From Tetranychus cinnabarinus (lineage: Eukaryota; Arthropoda; Arachnida; Trombidiformes; Tetranychidae): a stretch of 64,000 nt of DNA. Position numbers and translations under genes: made by a program. Below the pieces are notes generated by a model. That model was not told where the DNA came from. It saw nothing but the letters and a program-made list of their open reading frames with translations, and ran no database searches. Each line of letters opens with the position of its first letter. Position 1 is the first letter of the stretch. The DNA is taken from NCBI GenBank assembly GCA_022266195.1, contig WHVY01000001.1, positions 4,588,001 through 4,652,000 on the forward strand, written 5' to 3'. Positions 18,160-32,000 of the stretch are shown here, piece after piece.

Positions 18160-18440
18160 GATGAAATTGGCTTGAAACTGCAATATAAACATAGAACTCA
18201 TTTCAACAGCTAGTATCAATATTTTTTTCTTTATTTTTTCTTTTCTCAAATTCTAAATTCTAGCGAGAAAAATGGGCATAGAAAACTTTTCAATCAAATG
18301 CCTCGAATGAACGAATTTCTAGGTTGACTTTGTAGGTTCGTAGGGGCATAAAAACCGAGTCCATTAAAAAGTGTTATTCTAGTTCATGTGATTAACAGTC
18401 TTTGGTGGAAAATGAAAATTGAATTCATTGAAAAATTAAT

Positions 18441-18578
18441 GATAATCCTCTTTACATACTCTGAATAGTAACTCTTAACTCGAGAGTTTTTGTCTTATGA
18501 AAGTAAATTTTAGTCATTTCAACGAACGCTGGTTTTGTTGTTATGAAAGTTGGTTCTATTGAAGCGAGAATGATTGTA
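18441..18578 (-). repeat. right arm of inverted repeat around 5S gene
   Basis: Reverse-complement partner of 17521-17700 with the same block order. Weaker similarity may extend outward (a TTCAGTCAA word at about 17411 and, inverted, near 18672). Confidence 0.65.
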
Positions 18579-19525
18579 AGACTTGTTTAAATTTTACAAT
18601 TCTAGAAGACAAGTCTTGTGCTTATCAAAGTAAGCTAGCGCTTACTGAATGTGTAGATTTGAGTTGACTGAATGTTTGACAGGTTACAAAATGTCATCAA
18701 TAAATGTCTGATTGAAATGAGAAACTGAAACAATTTTGATCAAGTCTCTAACTATTTGATTTATTACCATCGGGATTGCAATTTGGTTTTCAATTTCCTT
18801 TAATTAATATACAATAAATGATAAACCACTTCCTTCCTCAACAATTGTAACTCTTGATTTACTCAATTAATGTCGTTTTATTGATTGTTTGTTTTTTCCC
18901 GTTCTTACTTTTGGGTGAAAAACAATTAGTTAATGAAAAAGGTCATTTGTTGATGCAAGTTGACAGTCTATTAAAAACATTTTCGTTGAGTTAAGCTGAA
19001 GATTGAAAAAGATTTTTGGCCTTCTTTTTGATCCAATATTATCTGCTATTGATGTGCTGCTTGTGATATAATGATATCAAAAGGATTCTATTGGATAAAG
19101 GTGAAGGGAGGTAAAAAAATAAGGTTGAATAGAGCTTTGTATTATTTTTTTCCTCTTCTTTTTCTTCTCTTGTAACAGTAAATGTTTAAATAGTTGACAT
19201 TAATGATGAAAGTTTGTTAAGGTTGCAAGGTGATTGTTGAAGGGATGAAAAAGAGGAGGCAAAAGAAGATGAAAAAGAATCAACAAGAAGAGAAGAAAAG
19301 AGAATGGAAAAGTTATCAATTTGAGTTTTTGGTTAGAAGGATGATAATTGAAGGGAGAAAAAATTGATGTCAACTTTTCTCTTCCCTTTTCTGACGAGCA
19401 AAGATTATGATGTCTGATACAATGGAAGGTTGAATGAAAATTTCATGGAAAATGATGAAAATTATGATTGGAGGGTGAAAATGAAAAGCTAAAATGAGAT
19501 GAAAATGATGATGATCATGACAGAA

Positions 19526-19600
19526 TCAGAAGGTTCCATTTGCTTTGCAACCACAGGGAGGCTCAGGGAATTCAATGGAAAAGATTGTAGGACAGTTTGC
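19526..19600 (-). other. possible alternative terminal exon
   Basis: A strong acceptor (TCTTTTTTCCCATTTTCCAG) ends at 19601 in sense. In phase 0 it opens a 24-codon Cys- and Pro-containing tail, including FPEPPCGCKANGTF, that ends at TGA. Exon 25880-26097 ends in phase 0, so a splice to this point would stop the kinase after the N-lobe. A second frame is also open here for about 36 codons. Pyrimidine-rich acceptor look-alikes are common in this intron, so the case is weak. Confidence 0.22.
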
Positions 19601-22600
19601 CTGGAAAATGGGAAAAAAGATTGAAATCTAATCTAAAGTTGATTACATTGCCATTTGTCAAACATTAGTGGATAAAGATTATCCAAATTGACGCATAAAC
19701 TTCAATATTGAAATTCAAATGCTCTTGCCAAGACGACCATTGTCGAGTTGAAACTAAATGTAAAGTCTTCGAATCGAAAATTTATTTTTAAAATTATTCA
19801 AAGTTGCAAATTTTTCATTCCATCAGCAAGTTTACAATCAAAGACAATGACAACATTAGCATTTTAAAGTTGACTGAAGGTGAAAAGGTTGCAAGTTGAA
19901 CAAGGAAAGCTTGGAAGCTTTGTCAACGGTAAAAATATCAAAATTTGTTTTCTTTTTCTGCTTCAATTTTATTCAATTTCCCCATGAATAGAATGATGAA
20001 AAGTCCATGGCTGATTACTCTTTATATTTTCATTCCATTTTCATGCCACTTTCATCAACTTTATCATCTCTCTGTCACTAAACCTTTAACCTCTTGGACA
20101 ATAATTTTCTGATACAATTTACTCAACTACAAAAGCCTTGATGTGTGTTCAAAGGTTCAACTCGATATTAAATTTAATTTTCTCCTCTTTTCTTTATTCA
20201 ATTTTCATCAAAATTTTGAATCGTAAACAGTTTCAAATATGAAATGATCAGTTGAACAAATTGTGCCTTTTAGCCATTGACTTGTTATAATTTCATTTCA
20301 ACTTAACCAAGTAAGAACTAGGAAAAACATTGTAATACTTAATATTAACAATGATAACATGTTCATTATCATGACAATAAAAGGTTCAAATATTACATGG
20401 AATACATTTTGATTCCGTTGAGAGAGTTCCAAGTTGACGGGTCAAATGATCAACAGTGAAGAGATGAACTTTTTTTTGGAAAACTCATTGTTTCTCATTA
20501 CGATTCACTTGAACAATGTTACCTCAAGGCTATCCATGGTTTATTAGATTTCACCAGGCAGTTCAATTTCACCAGATTACATATTGAAATTCCGAGCATT
20601 CTTTCTATGGTTCATTCTGTTGTTCACTTTTCACGTCACTTTTGCTCAATGAATAAAGTTCTTGCCATTGAAATATTTTCCTCATCATATAATGCAAATA
20701 TTCACAGGATCCACATTAGTCGAGATTGTTCAACCTTTTGCATCAACAATTTATCTCTTTACTCAGGGAAAAAGAGCTCAATTGTCAACATTTCAATCAT
20801 TATATGGAAATGAATCCAATCAAATTAAGGTTAAAATGAAAATTGAAACTCAAATTGATGAGCTTCATTTTGTGTGAAAAGGCTTGAATTGCTTTTTGAA
20901 TTTCACTTTGAAATTGAAACTCTTTTTTTCTTTACTTTGTTTCCTTGACTTTAAATGAACAAATGATTTGGTTTGATTTAGAAAATTGCAATTGATTTGG
21001 AAAAAAATCTTTTCTCAATTAGTTTGGTGTTTGGTGCTAAAAGGACAACAAGTTGAATAACAAGTGATCTTGTTTAATGATTATCATCTCCTGAAAATAC
21101 ATTGTTGATTGAAAACCTACAGCTACCTAAGATTAACCTTCATCTGCTTCAATTATTGTTCAACGTTTTCAGTCGTCTTTTGTATTCTCATGCTTTTACT
21201 TTACTCTTCCCTGTTTTTGCTTCCCTTGAATCACTGATCAACTCTCAAGTGACCATTATCTGTGCTTAAATCAATTTCCTTTTCCTCTTGATCATTTATA
21301 CCGATCAAAGTGTATCAATGTTGATGGTCAGTAGGTAAGGAAGAAAAGGCAAAGAAAGCTCAAGAATCAATAGAAAAAAAAGTGCAAGAACTTGAACTAT
21401 TTTTTTTCTTTGTTTCTCTTTCCTTCTCTTTCTGATTGGTAATGGGTACGAGGAAAACAATGAGTACAAATTAGGTTAGAAAAGGAAAGAGACAAGGAAA
21501 ATGCAATCAAGAATAAGATGAGGACGAAAATGATGATAATTTGTTCAAGTTGAAAGATATTGTCAGATTGCATGATTTGCTCTTACCAGATAAAAACTAG
21601 AAACGTGAATAGACTTGAAAGTATAATTGTCAATAAGTTAATACATTTTTGTGGGTCAAAGAGGATAAACCCAAAATTCATCCAAAGTAGATTTACAATT
21701 ATTAATACAAAAACCTCAGAATCCGAAGTTTCACATCATTATCAAGCGCAACAATCAAACTCAAACCTTCAAGTTCATTATCAGTTTCTAATCAAATTTT
21801 TGAAGCTCGATACATTGAACTGATTGCTAGAGTCATCTATGAATCTCTATTTTATGTCATTTGAACACATTTCACCATGAATCTGATTTTTCTTGTGTTG
21901 GATGTTTCATCTTTTCAACTCAAGTTGCTACAATGAATAGGCCTATGCTACAAATGTTCAACCAGCTATTAATAAAAGTGTGAAAAAATGATTTTCAGCC
22001 ATAATTGACACTTGTTTTTTGTTCTCATCCAATTAATACTAAATTATGATTGTAGCATCAATTAGCAGGTGAATGGTGTAAAAAATTGTACCACATAATT
22101 TAATTGAAATTTTATATTCTTTCACCTTCTTTTTACATACAAAACACATGTGAATGGTTGTCGACTGTTGTCATACTCTGGTTGAATTAGAATTAATATT
22201 CAAGTGTTAAATTGCATTATATATATATTATGTCAAATTATATCAGTCTCACGTTACTCATTATAACTGCTTCTGATAATATCATTATTATTAATAATAT
22301 TGTCATGGGAAGGAAAAAAGACTCTTCTCAATGGGTCTTTTCATACTGACTAAGAAGTGAAGAAACTCTTGCTCTTCAACTCTTCTAATTATGATAGTGA
22401 ACCATGTTGTTGAATTTTACATGAGCATGAAACTGAATAATGAAGAACAAAATTTCAAACAATTTAACAATTAGAACAAATGAAATGTCAACATTTACCA
22501 AGTTCATCAGGTAAAGCAAAAAAGTTCACCAGAGTAAATGAGAAACATGTAATGATTAAGGAATGATGAAAAGGCAAGAAAATGATTCGCAAGTGAAGAG

Positions 22601-25600
22601 CAAGGATTAGCATCTTCAACATCAATCAATTGGTCTTTTGCCTGATTAACCCATTAAATGAATCAAGTTGGTAAACTTGATCAGAAGAAGAAAGAATAAC
22701 AAGAAAAAAACTGAGATTGGCAATGAGTGAAAAAATTTCCATTCGAGTTTTGCAACTTTTTCCCTGATCAAAAGTCAAAGTGAAAGTTGATGAAAGGCTA
22801 AAAATGAAGCTTAAACTAGACCTTGAAGGTTGCCTCAGTCAGGTTGACCGAGACAAGCTCAAAGTTGCCTCATCAATCGTCACTCCCAGCCTTGCCTTAC
22901 TCAACCTGGCCTGATCATTAAACTGGCTTGGCTTGCAATCATTACAACCATGGATACCACAACATGACTACTCTATCATTATCACAGGCTTTACTCTTTA
23001 ACTTTGTCAATCTACTTGTGAGTGTGACTCGTTCATCTGCTGGGAGTGAGCAATCCATTAGTAGCTTGGGAAGGAAATCAAAAGAATGGAGATTCTTTTT
23101 TGCAGGTAATCTAATAAAACGATTGACTATCCAATGATTGACTGGACCTTAATGGTTTGAGCCTTGCTTTTTCCAGCTCTTCACACACTTATCATATTAG
23201 CCAGTCTTTTTTTGCTCACATTGACAGGCAAGTTGAACTTGAATTGGGTTTACTAGTAATAAGAGACTAACATCGTTACCAAGTTTCCAAGAAGAATCTT
23301 TATTTTTACCGTTTTTCCTTTTCCTTCTTCTTTTTCTAGGTTTTCTCTTTCAAAGTTGAGACAAAATGTGACCAAAAAATGGAGCAACTTTCCACTGATA
23401 ATGGTGATAATGATGAGAAATTGTTAAATGGAATTTTGAAACTTTCTCATTTATTATCCATTGCTGTTGCTGTCTCTTCTGATGTTACTTTTGTGATGCC
23501 AGTCAGTGTTGCCATTTGATTTAATAGTTGCAAGTTGAGAGGATGAAAATGATTAAGAGATAGTTCAAGTAAGATGGAACAAAGTTAATGGAATTGATGT
23601 GAACTTGATGAATCCATCAAGACCATTAAACAAATTGTAACCTTGTTTTCAAATCAACTTTTCTCAATTCTTTTCAACTCAATTTTCACTCAACAAGCCT
23701 AACTCATATCACATTAAATATAACCAACAATGTGAGAAATGAAGAGAAGGCCAGAGTGTAGGAAGCAAAATAATCATTATTTTTTCATTATTTTGATATT
23801 CACTTGAAGTAGTCGAAAAGTAACTTTCATTAGTTAATGCAGTAAAGTTACACTTTTCATTAGACTTTCAAGTTTCCCAATTGCATAGTATTAAGTAAAT
23901 GTTTCCAAGTGTCTTCAGTTAGCAAGTCCAAACATAAGCTAAAACTGAAAACGAATAAAAAAATAAGTTTCACTGATTATTCGAAAAGTGAAACTTTCAT
24001 GACTCAAGTTGCGGTAAACATGAAGATAATGATGTAAAGATTAAATCATTGAGATGGTGATTTGTTGAAGAGAGTTTCAAGTTCCATCATCGATAAATTG
24101 ACAAAGGTATTCAACCATTTTCCTTTCAATTGCTTCCTAATGTTGTTGTATGAAACTGATGGACTGTAAGTCGAAAAATGAGATTGAGTAAAAGATGAAA
24201 AGAATTGCGAGAAAAAAAGATTTGACCAAAAATGTAAATAACATTGACTTGGAACAAGATAAAAGTTGAACAAAACTTTCATGATTTGCATTTTGAAACG
24301 ACTCATCATGAAATAATTAGACAATCTTCTCGACTTGGGTTCGATCAAGATTTGGAAACAATTTTAATGTCATTAGATGGGCAACAATTTTCTTCTAGTT
24401 TCCAGATTCTAATCAATAAACATGATTTTCGGGACTTTTTTTTCTTCTTCTTCGTGTCTCATCAGTAATCAGGAGAAAGTTTTACTTGAAATTACAATTG
24501 ATTGATGATAATGATAATAATTCAAAAGGAAGAGAGGAAAAAGAAGAAAAATTGGAAACAATGTTAAGGGATAACAAAATTTTCTTACATATAATTGGGT
24601 GTTACCTGATGAATTAAGAATAAGATTCAGTGCAAGTTAACGATAAACGTATCGATCAATCATGTTGAGAATCATGTTCATCAGTAATTCTAGTTAATCT
24701 ATTATACATATTCAGATTGAGAAGGGAAGAGAAGAGAACGAAGAAGAAGAAGGAGAAAAAAATGGAAAAAGAAATAATCGTTTACCTGATTCTCAACATT
24801 GACTTTTCTCTTTCTTTTCCTCTCTTCTCCACATTTCATCAATCATTATATCTTTTTCACTTTTCATGTTACATTCTAATATTTTATTGCCATTCATATC
24901 ATCATTCAACCTTCTTGCACTAATTTCACTTGAATCACATTCATTAATAAAAATGATAAATCTTGAGCTTTTTACCATTCTTTCATAATCGCATTCTTTA
25001 TTACTTGAAACAATTATGTTAATTGATTGATCTTTCATGAACATTCATCATGTGAGGCGAAAACTAAATCAGGTGAAGTTTGGTCAAACAACAAACAATT
25101 TCATTTCCATCCATTTTCCACCAAAAAACTAAATCAATTCGAAAATTGCACAAAATTCCAAGAATTAAATTTTTCTCGCAATCAAAATCAGTAACGAAAA
25201 TATCAAAATTAGAAATCAAAATTTTTTTTATCAGATTAACGATGAAGAAACTCAATCTTGTGACAAATGAATGAAAAGTTACTTTTACAAATAAAGAACG
25301 AACTTCTTTTTCTGAAAATCTTGAAACTGATTCAAATTGGAGTTTTAACTCCCAGCTTGGAGTGAAGAATATCTCAATCGATAAAGGGTTGATTGAATCA
25401 GAGTCTTTCTTTTAGGGTCAATATGGTCAAGTGTAAAATGGAAATTACTTTGAATAACTTGATGCACCTTACGAAGTAAAAAATTGAAATAATATTAATT
25501 ATTGTGTCTCTTCATGTTTACACACAAACAAACACAAAGTAAATAAAATTTTCTTTTGTAATCTTATCTTTTCTCAACTCAACATCTTTTGCCTTCCTCA

Positions 25601-25879
25601 AACCTTTCAACAGATGAACCTGAAAGAAAAGGTAAAAGCTGGACATTTCTTTACGCCTTACCAAGCACAATATTAAATTTCATTGTCTTTGATATGCTCA
25701 AGATGTTTCTCTGAAGAGATAAACTTTTCTCTTCCATTTCACCGAAAATTCAAGATTCCATTTTCAAACCAATTTCATTTCAATTTCAACGAAATCACCA
25801 ATAAATGTTTGCAATTAAATTACAAATGTCAAATTTTCTGATCAGTTTGATGAACGAAAAGAAGCTAAAGGATTCTTAC

Positions 25880-26097
25880 CTTGTGATTCGGAATCGCCTT
25901 CAGTTTGAGTACTTTAACAGCAACCTGGATCGAGGCACATCCACTGGAAGATGGAATGGTTCCTAGAAAAACTTCACCGAAATAACCATTTCCTAAAGGT
26001 TTCTGAAGTGTTATAAACTTTGGATCAAGTGATATCGGTCCTTGTCTATAACGGGTTAAACTTTTATTCACTTCTTCCGGATCTTCCTCAAGGCAAA
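25880..26097 (-). CDS. Syk/ZAP-70/Shark-family tyrosine kinase, N-lobe exon
   Basis: This 218-base exon runs from acceptor TTTTCGCAG to donor GTAAGA. It enters with two bases completing a codon and leaves in phase 0. After an acidic lead-in (CLEEDPEEVNKSL) it encodes the glycine-rich ATP loop LGNGYFGEVFLG and the VAVKVLK segment with the ATP-anchoring Lys. It joins in frame to the C-helix at the start of the next exon. Spacing from the Gly-loop to the Lys is a little long, with a Ser/Gly insertion (IPSSSGCASIQ). Phase matches exon 33436-35265, which ends one base into a codon. Identity is taken from the contiguous kinase read across this and the next two exons. Confidence 0.9.
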
Positions 26098-29000
26098 CTG
26101 CGAAAACGAGAAAAAGAGATAAATTCAATGAGAAGTTGAAGAAGGCGCAAAAAAATGAAATAAATTGATGAGATAAGATGTGATTAGTACTACTAGTTGT
26201 TGTGGTAAAGGTAATAAGTCAAATGTGCAATCATGAAATGTATTTATTTTGGTAAATGTCTTGAGAAAGTAAACGAAATTCACTTCTCTTTTGAGTAGAA
26301 AGGTAAACTTGATTAGCTGATGAAAAGTGAATTGTAAGCTTTTGTATGCATTTCTGCTGAATCAGTGTGAAATTGAAGCCAAATTGAGATAAGAGTCAAG
26401 TGAATGTTACAGGGAAAAGTAAAAGTTGATCGAGATCATCATTTTCTTCATGATAATGACAATGATATAACAAGTCAGCCAATTACATCCAACACTTTAC
26501 ACGCCTCAAGCAATCATTGTTTTCCTCGCCATTTCCCAAAATACAAGTAGAAACCTTTTAATCCAAAACTGATGACTTTTCATCGAACATTTCATCACCA
26601 AACAAAAATTATTACTTTTTGTTTGCTCACAAAAGAAACAAAAAAGTTGAAAACATTGAAAAAAATGAATTTCATCTTTTAAATGTTACAATATTCAACT
26701 AATCTGAAACATAAACTTGTCAAAAGTGGAATCAAAGGAACCAAAAGTTCAAAAAAAGCTTGAAACGAGTTAATGTTGGAATGAGTCTTTTATCATTTTT
26801 TCAACGATTTTGTTCGTTTCATGAACAGATCAAAGTTGAACAAAATTAATTACATGTTGAGAGATGATGTACAAGAAAAAATCTCAATGTTTGATTGAAA
26901 TGTTACAAGATGAACAGAAAACACGGAAATCGAAGTTGATGTAACTTTGCTCAGTTGAAGTTTAATTTAGAGGTTACAGAGTTTTGATCGTGATGACCTT
27001 ATGACGATCATAAAGTATTGTAAAGAGCATTAGAACTTAAAGAATAAATCATTTCAATTCGATGCCATTTTTCATTCATTTTATTGACCAAAGTGACACT
27101 TGAATATTCTTTTAATGGCATTTTGTTGACCAAACGAAAAGATAAAACAAACTTTACAACAAAACTCGAAAAACGACATTTTTTTGTAACATCTTTATTC
27201 GCTCGAGTCCAAAATTTTCTGGCTTCCCTTTTGACTCTTTTCACACTCAAGTAAATTCATTTATTTAGCCAAATCTAATTATTTATCTTTCATCTGAAGC
27301 TTCACCAAGTTGAATTGATTATTATAAATTAGCGAAAAATGGAAACTTTGAAAATGATTAAACAAAAGAAATGGAGACAAAAAAAGTAAAACTCATTTTT
27401 AAACATTATCATATCATGAAGCTGAGTCTTTTGTTGAAATTATTCTGTTAAATAGTATCATTATCATGTTTGGTAAAAGTTTGCTAATAGAAAGTGAAAA
27501 CTTTTTAAACTCATCAAGTCATGAAAAATGGACCAAAAAAGAAGCAAAAATTAGTTAACAGTTCGTTTATTTTAATATATGTCAACTTGAATATTAACTC
27601 ATCTCATTTCAAGTGAACAGTTATTATCATGCGATTCATCATTTAGGAAAAGAAAGACAATTGTAACTCTCATTACAAGCTTTTGAAAAAAGAATCAAAC
27701 TGAAGTAAAAAATGTTGCCTCAACATCGAGAGTCGATTTTAGATTAACTGTAAAATATGAAAGAAAATGTTGATTTGCGATTTGAAGGTTAGAAAATTTC
27801 ATGAAATTATTATTTATAAATTCTGTGGTCAATGTGAGGCGATAAAGTTTATCCGGAATGTTGCTCATGAGAAATGATTGGAAATAATCGGAAAGTTGAA
27901 TGCAAAGGTAAAAGCGTTTAAGAAAACAAAAATTCATCGATTCAAGTTATCATTTCCAATTGGCTTTAGCTAAGTTTCTCATAAGTTACACAATTGGAAT
28001 AACAAATCAATGCATTTGACTGAAATTTTTTCCTTCTTTTTTCTCTGAAAATGTTTTTCCATATAAAATTTTCATCTTTTTTCTGGTTCACATTTTGATC
28101 AATTTATATTTGAAATATTTTCCATGAAAAACGAATGTTTTCTTCAGCTCTTTTTCAACCTGTTATCCATTATTCCAGACAAGAGATTGTTCTCAATGGA
28201 CATTTGGGTGTAAATAAAGTTGAATTAGACCATTGAGATGAAACGAATCATACATCAAACTTATTCCCTAATCAATTGTTTCAATTAGGAAATGTATACA
28301 TTCGAGTAAAGTCTATTATCTTTTCTCCTTGTTTCCATCTGATATCGAATTTTATTATCATTAGTTTTATACAAAATGCAGTCAATATTAAGAATAGAAA
28401 AAAAGTAACTTTTCAAGTTCGTTCAACCTGGGAGTGATTCAGGAATGAAATCTGTTTCAATTTTTGGTCAAACCAGTCGAAGTTGGTTTCGTTTGCTGTT
28501 ATTATCAGAAATCAGACGAAAAGCTTTCATTCGGTTCATTTAACTTGACTATTTGTTAATTTTGGTGAATTTAAAGTTCATCTGTGAATAGATTTTGTTG
28601 AATGAAAAGAATCTGGAAAAACGATTGTGGCTTGTTTTTAGCTCTTATTTAATTGCTCAGATTATTTGTAATTAAAATGAATTTGTCTTGAAAGAGTCGC
28701 TGCATTAGGTAAAGCTGATGTAATGGGAAAAGTTGAGAACAAATTACATGGCAATGAATTAGTTTATTGTTAACAAATTAGAATTACTTTTCTTTTTGTT
28801 ATCCTTTTTTTACACTTTCCTTGCCTTTTCCTCATCATCATTATCAAGCAAAGCATAAGCCATTTAAAAGAGAGAGAGAGAGATGAAGCAAACTCCAATT
28901 GTTACAGAACCAGATTCTGGTTTCATGGTAAATCTTATTGATGCAACTAAATGTTTAGAGATAATCTTTTTTGTTTTCATTATTGTTGCCATTGGAATGC

Positions 29001-32000
29001 TTATATTCATTGGAATGTGATTACATTTCAAATTGTCTCAAATTGTACAACTTTGGAATGTTCAAAGGTAAAAAGAAGAAGAAAAAAAGAAATAAAATAA
29101 AGGCTGAATAACTTGCAAGAATGTTGATACAGATTGGAAAAGGTAAGCAAGTGTAATGATTATGCTAATGAACGACAAAAGTTTCTTCAACGAAAAACTG
29201 GCGACACTGAAAAGAAACAAAATGAAGATGCAAAGATTGATTGAGATGAAATAATGAAATCCAGTGAAACAGTTTATTATGACATGTAAGCTAATTAGCC
29301 CTTCAACTTGTTGCCTGGAAATTGTTTGCCCTTTTGTCCTAATCAGAACTCGAATTTTCTTTTTTCTCGTTTAACGAAAAGTTGAATTGCAATCATTTTC
29401 CAATTGTTTCCAATTCAATTATCCAATGAAACTTGTCAAGAAAAGAGTGTAAATTTGAAACAAAAAGCTCAAACAGATTGATTGTTAAAGTTTAATTGAA
29501 CAATTTGCTCTTTTGTTTCTCAACTTTTCACAGTAAAGTTCATTGAATAATTGATTTGGTGAAAAGATTTTTCACTTTTCTCTTTTATTTATTCATAACG
29601 GTAAATAGAAGAGGAAAATCATGGTTCAATGATTAACTATATTAAACATTCAATGTTTCCTTTATGAGAATGATGATTCATGAGTAGAAGAACCATTGAA
29701 ATTCAAGTTTTGAAAATGAACAACAAAAGCGGCGAAAAGAGAGAAAAGAGAGAAAAGGGAAAATTTCAAGACTGAGCGTTCCATTAGCGTTTTCATTAGC
29801 AAACATCGTTTTGATAAGTTGAACAATTTTCCAACAATTGAAAAGCTAAAAGAGAGAAAAAAGGAAAATTTTGAAACTTCTTGCAATATCAATCAACTTT
29901 TCACTTGCAGTAGCATTTCCATGCTGGGAGTGAATTGAGTTGATGGAAGCTGAAAATATTGTCAAAATGAGAAGAAAAACTTCGATGGAAAGAATAAGAA
30001 AATTACTTGAAACTGCTGATTAGAGGCTGAGTTGATGCATTATCATGATCATCTTCCAAGATGGATAAAAGAGAAAAGAGGAAAAAAAAGTGTTTCTTTT
30101 CAAGTCAACTTTTTCTTTCGTTCTGGGAGTGAAAAAGAAATATCGATGTTGACTCGAAATAAGAAAATGTCTAAATCAGGCAAAATTTTCAGTTAAAGAA
30201 ATGATTTTTTTCTTCTTTTCTAAATCATCTTCTGTCACATTTTTCTCCACAATTTTACCGATATTTATCTTCATCATTATCATCACCATTATTCTCATCA
30301 TTATCATTATTATAGATGAAATAATGAAATACTTTTTTCTTTTTTTCTTCGTTTTTTCTCTTTTTTCTTCATTTTCACAGCATTTCAAGTGTGCTTGTTA
30401 TAAACGATAAATGTCGAACTCTTTGTTCATTCTCTTAATAATCAGTTCAATTCATTTTTCTTTTCGATACTCTTCATGATACATCTTTTTATTCCATTTT
30501 TTTTGCTCAACATTCACTGATAACCTTAAAAATGTTCACCACAAAAGAAGAATGAAAATGAAGGAGAAAAGAGAAGCAAATAAATCAATTGTATCCTTTA
30601 CCTTTTAGCAAAGTTTACCTTTGAGAATGTGGAATAAGAAAATATCAGATAACTTGACAAAAATGTATTCATCATTCCATAAGAAAGATAACTTGTGTTC
30701 AATTGGAATTTTTCATCATCTCAAATAGTGTTCCATCTTTTCAGATAATCTTTCAGTCGAGTAAAATTTCATTCCGAGAGAGTGAAATTCATTTTCCCAA
30801 ATAATTTCCAACCAAGAATAAAAAGACTTTTCTGATTTATTGCCATGAAAATGAAAAGAAGCAAAGGAAAAGGAAAGAAAACGAGAAAACTTAAACTATC
30901 AGCTTTCATTGGGAAATGCCAATTTCGCCAAATTATTTTCATTCTCATGGTTATTGAAAGGTTTGATGAAAGCATCACTTCGAAGGGAAAAAAAACTTGA
31001 ATCCATTTTACTTGCAACAATATGCCTACCTTGAGCCATTGTTGCCATTAAGGTTGAACTTGAATAAGTGAATATCATGAACAGACTGATGACAACATTA
31101 ATGGATCCCAATAAATTATTATTAACATTTGATTAAAGGAAGGTAAAGGAAAGGCGAAAATAAATGCATGAATAATTATCTATTTCATTTTCATGTAACA
31201 TTCTGACAACATGTTATTCTCATTATGTTGTACAATCAATCCTGTATATCAATGTAGCATTTGTTTCACAAGAAATGTTACACTTTTTGTTTCCATTCGT
31301 TTATTAATGACATTTGATTGGATAAAAGTTGACATTTTGTTGCATTTCTTACCTGAAGACTATTTTGAAAGGCGAAAATATTTTTCCCAAAAAATCGATT
31401 CTCTTTTTTTTTCGATTAATAGTTTGTTCTCACCTGGTTCATTAGACTTTTAAGAATCGCTTCTTTTCGACAAAGTTTCGAGTTTCATCTCAAGTAGAGA
31501 TTCTTGCAATATTCTGATAAGCTCAGTGTAATGCCATTTCCATTGTTTTCATGAGTGACATTAAGTGCCTTTCACTTTTGCTTCATCATTTTCATCTTTT
31601 CGTTTCTTTTTTTCCATTCGATTCACTTTCTCTCTTCGTTTGACACTATTTAGCTCATCTTGAGTGGGCAAAAGATTGAGCTTCACTTGAATTTCTTTTT
31701 GTTTCAAAAGAAGAATGCTTTTCCTCTATTCATCATGAAACATGGCATTATCATTTTTTTCTCTGATTTCTTTTCTCAACTTGAACTGTTTCAAAGTTTT
31801 TTTCTTATTCTTCTGTAAAATGCAATATTTATATGAATACTATTTATAATAACGTCAACATTATTTTAACCTTTCAACTGACAGTCTTGTCAATGAAATA
31901 CAACAATGAGTTTTACAGTTGAAAGAGAAATATTAACTTTGATTGAAAAGTAAAATGGAAAAAAATAGTTAATATTCTGATAAATATATAAACGTAGTTC

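Larger units (their letters stand above)
15155..25879 (-). other. intron of the kinase gene, 10.7 kb
   Basis: Bounded by donor GTAAGA at 25879 and acceptor TTTCATCAG. It holds a 5S rRNA gene within inverted repeats (17521-18578), a possible alternative terminal exon (19526-19600) and copies of the CTGGGAGTG motif at 22881, 23040 and 25348. Otherwise it is AT-rich with runs of ATCATT and polypyrimidine; reading frames here look random. Confidence 0.7.

Noticed and set aside
24717..25274. Overlapping short frames rich in Lys/Glu or Phe/Ser
   Set aside because: Products of purine or pyrimidine runs.
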